Of a stretch of DNA of 7,573 bases, positions 6,998 to 7,573 are shown one piece after another. The stretch is taken from the NCBI GenBank assembly GCA_023229525.1, contig JALNZC010000082.1, positions 1 through 7,573 on the forward strand, in the 5' to 3' direction. The translations under genes and the position numbers were made by a program. Positions within the stretch are counted from its first letter, which is position 1; each line of letters starts with the position of its first letter. This DNA is from Bacteroidales bacterium. GTDB lineage: Bacteria > Bacteroidota > Bacteroidia > Bacteroidales > FEN-979. Under the pieces are notes generated by a model, which was given only the letters and a program-made list of their open reading frames with translations, was not told the origin of the DNA and did not search any database.

Positions 6998-7025
6998 ATT
7001 ATCCGAATATTCGCATAACGCCGAT
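6987..7025. other. Overlapping palindromic core-like sites at the RIT right end
   Basis: Two nested palindromes overlap here. The first is ggataa, a 6-nt spacer tcggca, then ttatcc (6987-7004), with perfect arms. The second has 14-bp arms at 6992-7005 and 7012-7025, identical at 12 of 14 positions, around the symmetric 6-nt centre aatatt (7006-7011). Two inverted arms around a 6-8 bp centre is the usual layout of a tyrosine recombinase core site. The second palindrome includes the junction repeat, so it spans element and istB. Its right arm contains ttcgcataa (7010-7018), also found at the left end. Confidence 0.6.
7019..7025 (+). repeat. Right copy of the 7-bp junction direct repeat
   Basis: cgccgat matches 3461-3467 and leads directly into the istB codons for AILDRL. 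It marks where the target gene resumes. Confidence 0.75.
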
Positions 7026-7145
7026 GCCATCCTGGACCGTTTGTATCATGGTTCCCATCGCATCGATCTCAAAGGAGAATCCATGCGAAAGAAAACCAAA
7101 AAAGACAGTTCATCAAGTATGGGCCTTCATAATCAGACAGTATGA
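7020..7145 (+). pseudogene. istB: IS21 helper ATPase IstB, C-terminal part
   Basis: This is the missing end of istB. After the repeated Ala-Asp codons it reads AILDRLYHGSHRIDLKGES and continues through a lysine-rich tail (MRKKTKKD) to a TGA at 7143-7145, adding 39 codons beyond residue 219. Joined to 2811-3467 it gives a protein of about 258 aa, the usual family length. The DRL...HRI.LKGESMRK block is a hallmark of IstB C-termini. It has no start of its own and is separated from its promoter by the inserted element, so it is not expected to be expressed. Confidence 0.95.
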
Positions 7146-7426
7146 ACTCAAAGCCTAAAAAGAAAAGAGATATTGAAACGAGAATAACTCGAAAAGAGTT
7201 ATTACCCGTTTCAACATCAACCAATTCTTCTTTTTTTATTTTTATTCTGTCCTCACGGACAGATCAGGTTTATAAAATCGGTAAATAAGAATGCAAGGCA
7301 ACTATATAAAGAAATTTGATTAGAAAACAAATGCAACGCTGAAAACCTAAAAAAGAATAATTTTACAGTCATAATTAGCCATTGACCGTTCTTTTAAATT
7401 TTGTCCTCAGAAAATTCTCCTCGCCA
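7146..7426. other. Noncoding AT-rich tail between istB and the IS21 right-end repeats
   Basis: The stretch of about 280 bases has no credible ORF on either strand. It holds one large imperfect hairpin (7173-7214, listed separately) and a small perfect one, ctgtcc-tcac-ggacag (7247-7262). A T-rich run lies at 7226-7246. IS21 elements usually have a short 3' noncoding end, so this tail is long and may include foreign DNA or a regulatory element. Nothing else was recognised. Confidence 0.5.
7173..7214. other. Large imperfect hairpin after istB
   Basis: Two 8-bp perfect arms stack with a small internal loop: ttgaaacg (7173-7180) pairs with cgtttcaa (7207-7214), and aataactc (7183-7190) pairs with gagttatt (7196-7203) around the loop gaaaa. 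Its place 28 nt past the istB stop suggests a transcript-end structure. The T-rich run begins about 12 nt beyond the stem, too far for a textbook intrinsic terminator. It could also shield istAB mRNA or mark an old insertion. Confidence 0.5.
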
Positions 7427-7475
7427 GGGGGGCAGTATCACCGGAATGGGGGGGGCAGTATGGCCGGAATATACA
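7427..7475 (-). repeat. Proposed IS21 right end with two G-rich direct repeats
   Basis: Two 21-bp copies (7427-7447 and 7450-7470), 23 bp apart, share a run of G, then cagtat, two variable bases, then ccggaat. Read on the opposite strand, each starts attccgg and leads to actgcccc or similar, recalling the left internal repeat attccgg...actgggcca (1157-1177). The outermost bases form tgtatattcc against tgagtatttc at the left end. Similarity to the left repeats is weak, so a remnant of a different IS21 relative is possible. The abrupt start of transposase coding sequence at 7476 supports a boundary here. Confidence 0.6.
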
Positions 7476-7573
7476 CTTCCAATTGGTACGGTCAAAACAC
7501 AGACGATATGGTGGTTTTTCGGGCAACAAACTGAATATTGTTTTGGCAATTAAATCTGTATCAACAATGAAAT
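7476..7573 (-). pseudogene. IS4-type DDE transposase fragment, truncated by the IS21 right end
   Basis: On the minus strand 32 codons are open from the window edge to the IS21 boundary. They contain LIAKTIFSLLPEKPPYRLCF followed by DRTNWK. In IS4-type transposases this DRTNW block (residues 27-31 of the fragment) carries the first catalytic Asp and normally continues FGK..INI. Here the codon for Lys is followed at once by the IS21 end sequence, so the gene is cut at that point. The missing C-terminal half is not found at the other IS21 flank (left of 1025), which implies loss or rearrangement. The gene's N-terminal part lies outside the window. Confidence 0.75.

Larger units (their letters stand above)
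3461..7025 (-). mobile_element. RIT-type (recombinase in trio) element inserted in istB
   Basis: About 3.56 kb of AT-richer DNA holds three overlapping tyrosine recombinase genes and nothing else. It sits between two halves of istB and is transcribed against it. The ends have a 35-bp inverted repeat (3462-3496 and 6963-6997). A 7-bp direct repeat, cgccgat (3461-3467 and 7019-7025), marks the junctions. Deleting 3468-7025 rejoins istB in frame as LAD followed by AILDRL, the family's normal sequence. Three adjacent tyrosine recombinases in one operon with flanking inverted repeats is the definition of RIT elements. The crossover point cannot be placed within the shared 7 bp. All three genes and both ends look intact, so the element may be functional. 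Confidence 0.88.
1025..7475 (+). mobile_element. IS21-family insertion sequence, inactivated and split by a nested RIT-type element
   Basis: The element carries istA and istB in the usual order and the plus orientation. The proposed ends follow the IS21 5'-TG...CA-3' rule. The left end starts tgagtatttc at 1025. The reverse complement of the right end starts tgtatattcc at 7475. Both continue into related segments (ccatgctg on the left, ccatactg on the right) with one gap. Without the 3.56-kb insert the element is about 2.9 kb, somewhat long for the family because of a noncoding tail after istB. No matching target duplication is seen at 1018-1024 versus 7476-7483. Both genes are broken. The genes are certain; the exact ends, especially the right one, are inferred from repeats. 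Confidence 0.75.

Noticed and set aside
7173..7246. Intrinsic terminator for istAB
   Set aside because: The hairpin is strong but the T-rich run starts about 12 nt after the stem rather than directly behind it.

Overview
The window looks like accessory DNA from a Bacteroidetes (Bacteroidota) bacterium. This rests on moderate to low GC, an IS21-family element and an IS4-type transposase of the kind common in that phylum, and few Shine-Dalgarno sequences before start codons. No host housekeeping gene is present, so the genus cannot be named. It reads as a stack of mobile DNA: a three-recombinase element sits inside an IS21 element, which itself joins two unrelated flanks.

Left flank (1-1024): a minus-strand gene for a PIN-like nuclease domain protein (63-692). 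Upstream of it is a roughly 97-nt nested inverted-repeat structure (742-838) that resembles an integron attC site. Beyond that is the 3' remnant of another minus-strand ORF (850-1024), cut off by the IS21 end. The order ORF, folded site, ORF suggests a gene-cassette array, but no integrase is in the window.

IS21 element (about 1025-7475): the left end carries three 24-bp tandem repeats. istA (1234-2792) has an intact DDE core but a 1-nt deletion near 2410-2414. istB is split into 2811-3467 and 7020-7145. Degenerate terminal repeats at 7427-7475 form the proposed right end. The IS appears dead as an autonomous transposon.

RIT-type element (about 3461-7025): three tyrosine recombinase genes on the minus strand (417, 334 and 341 aa) overlap by 8 and 4 nt. 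Each keeps the full R-K-HxxR-H-Y set. They are bracketed by a 35-bp terminal inverted repeat (34/35 identical) and a 7-bp direct repeat, cgccgat, which exactly restores the istB reading frame when the insert is removed. This matches a 'recombinase in trio' (RIT) element. Its right end has an extra asymmetric segment with two palindromic, core-like sites, which may explain how the recombinases act.

Right flank (7476-7573): an in-frame fragment of an IS4-type DDE transposase on the minus strand, cut at the IS21 end. The two IS21 flanks do not belong to one interrupted gene and no target duplication was seen, so a deletion or recombination has probably occurred.
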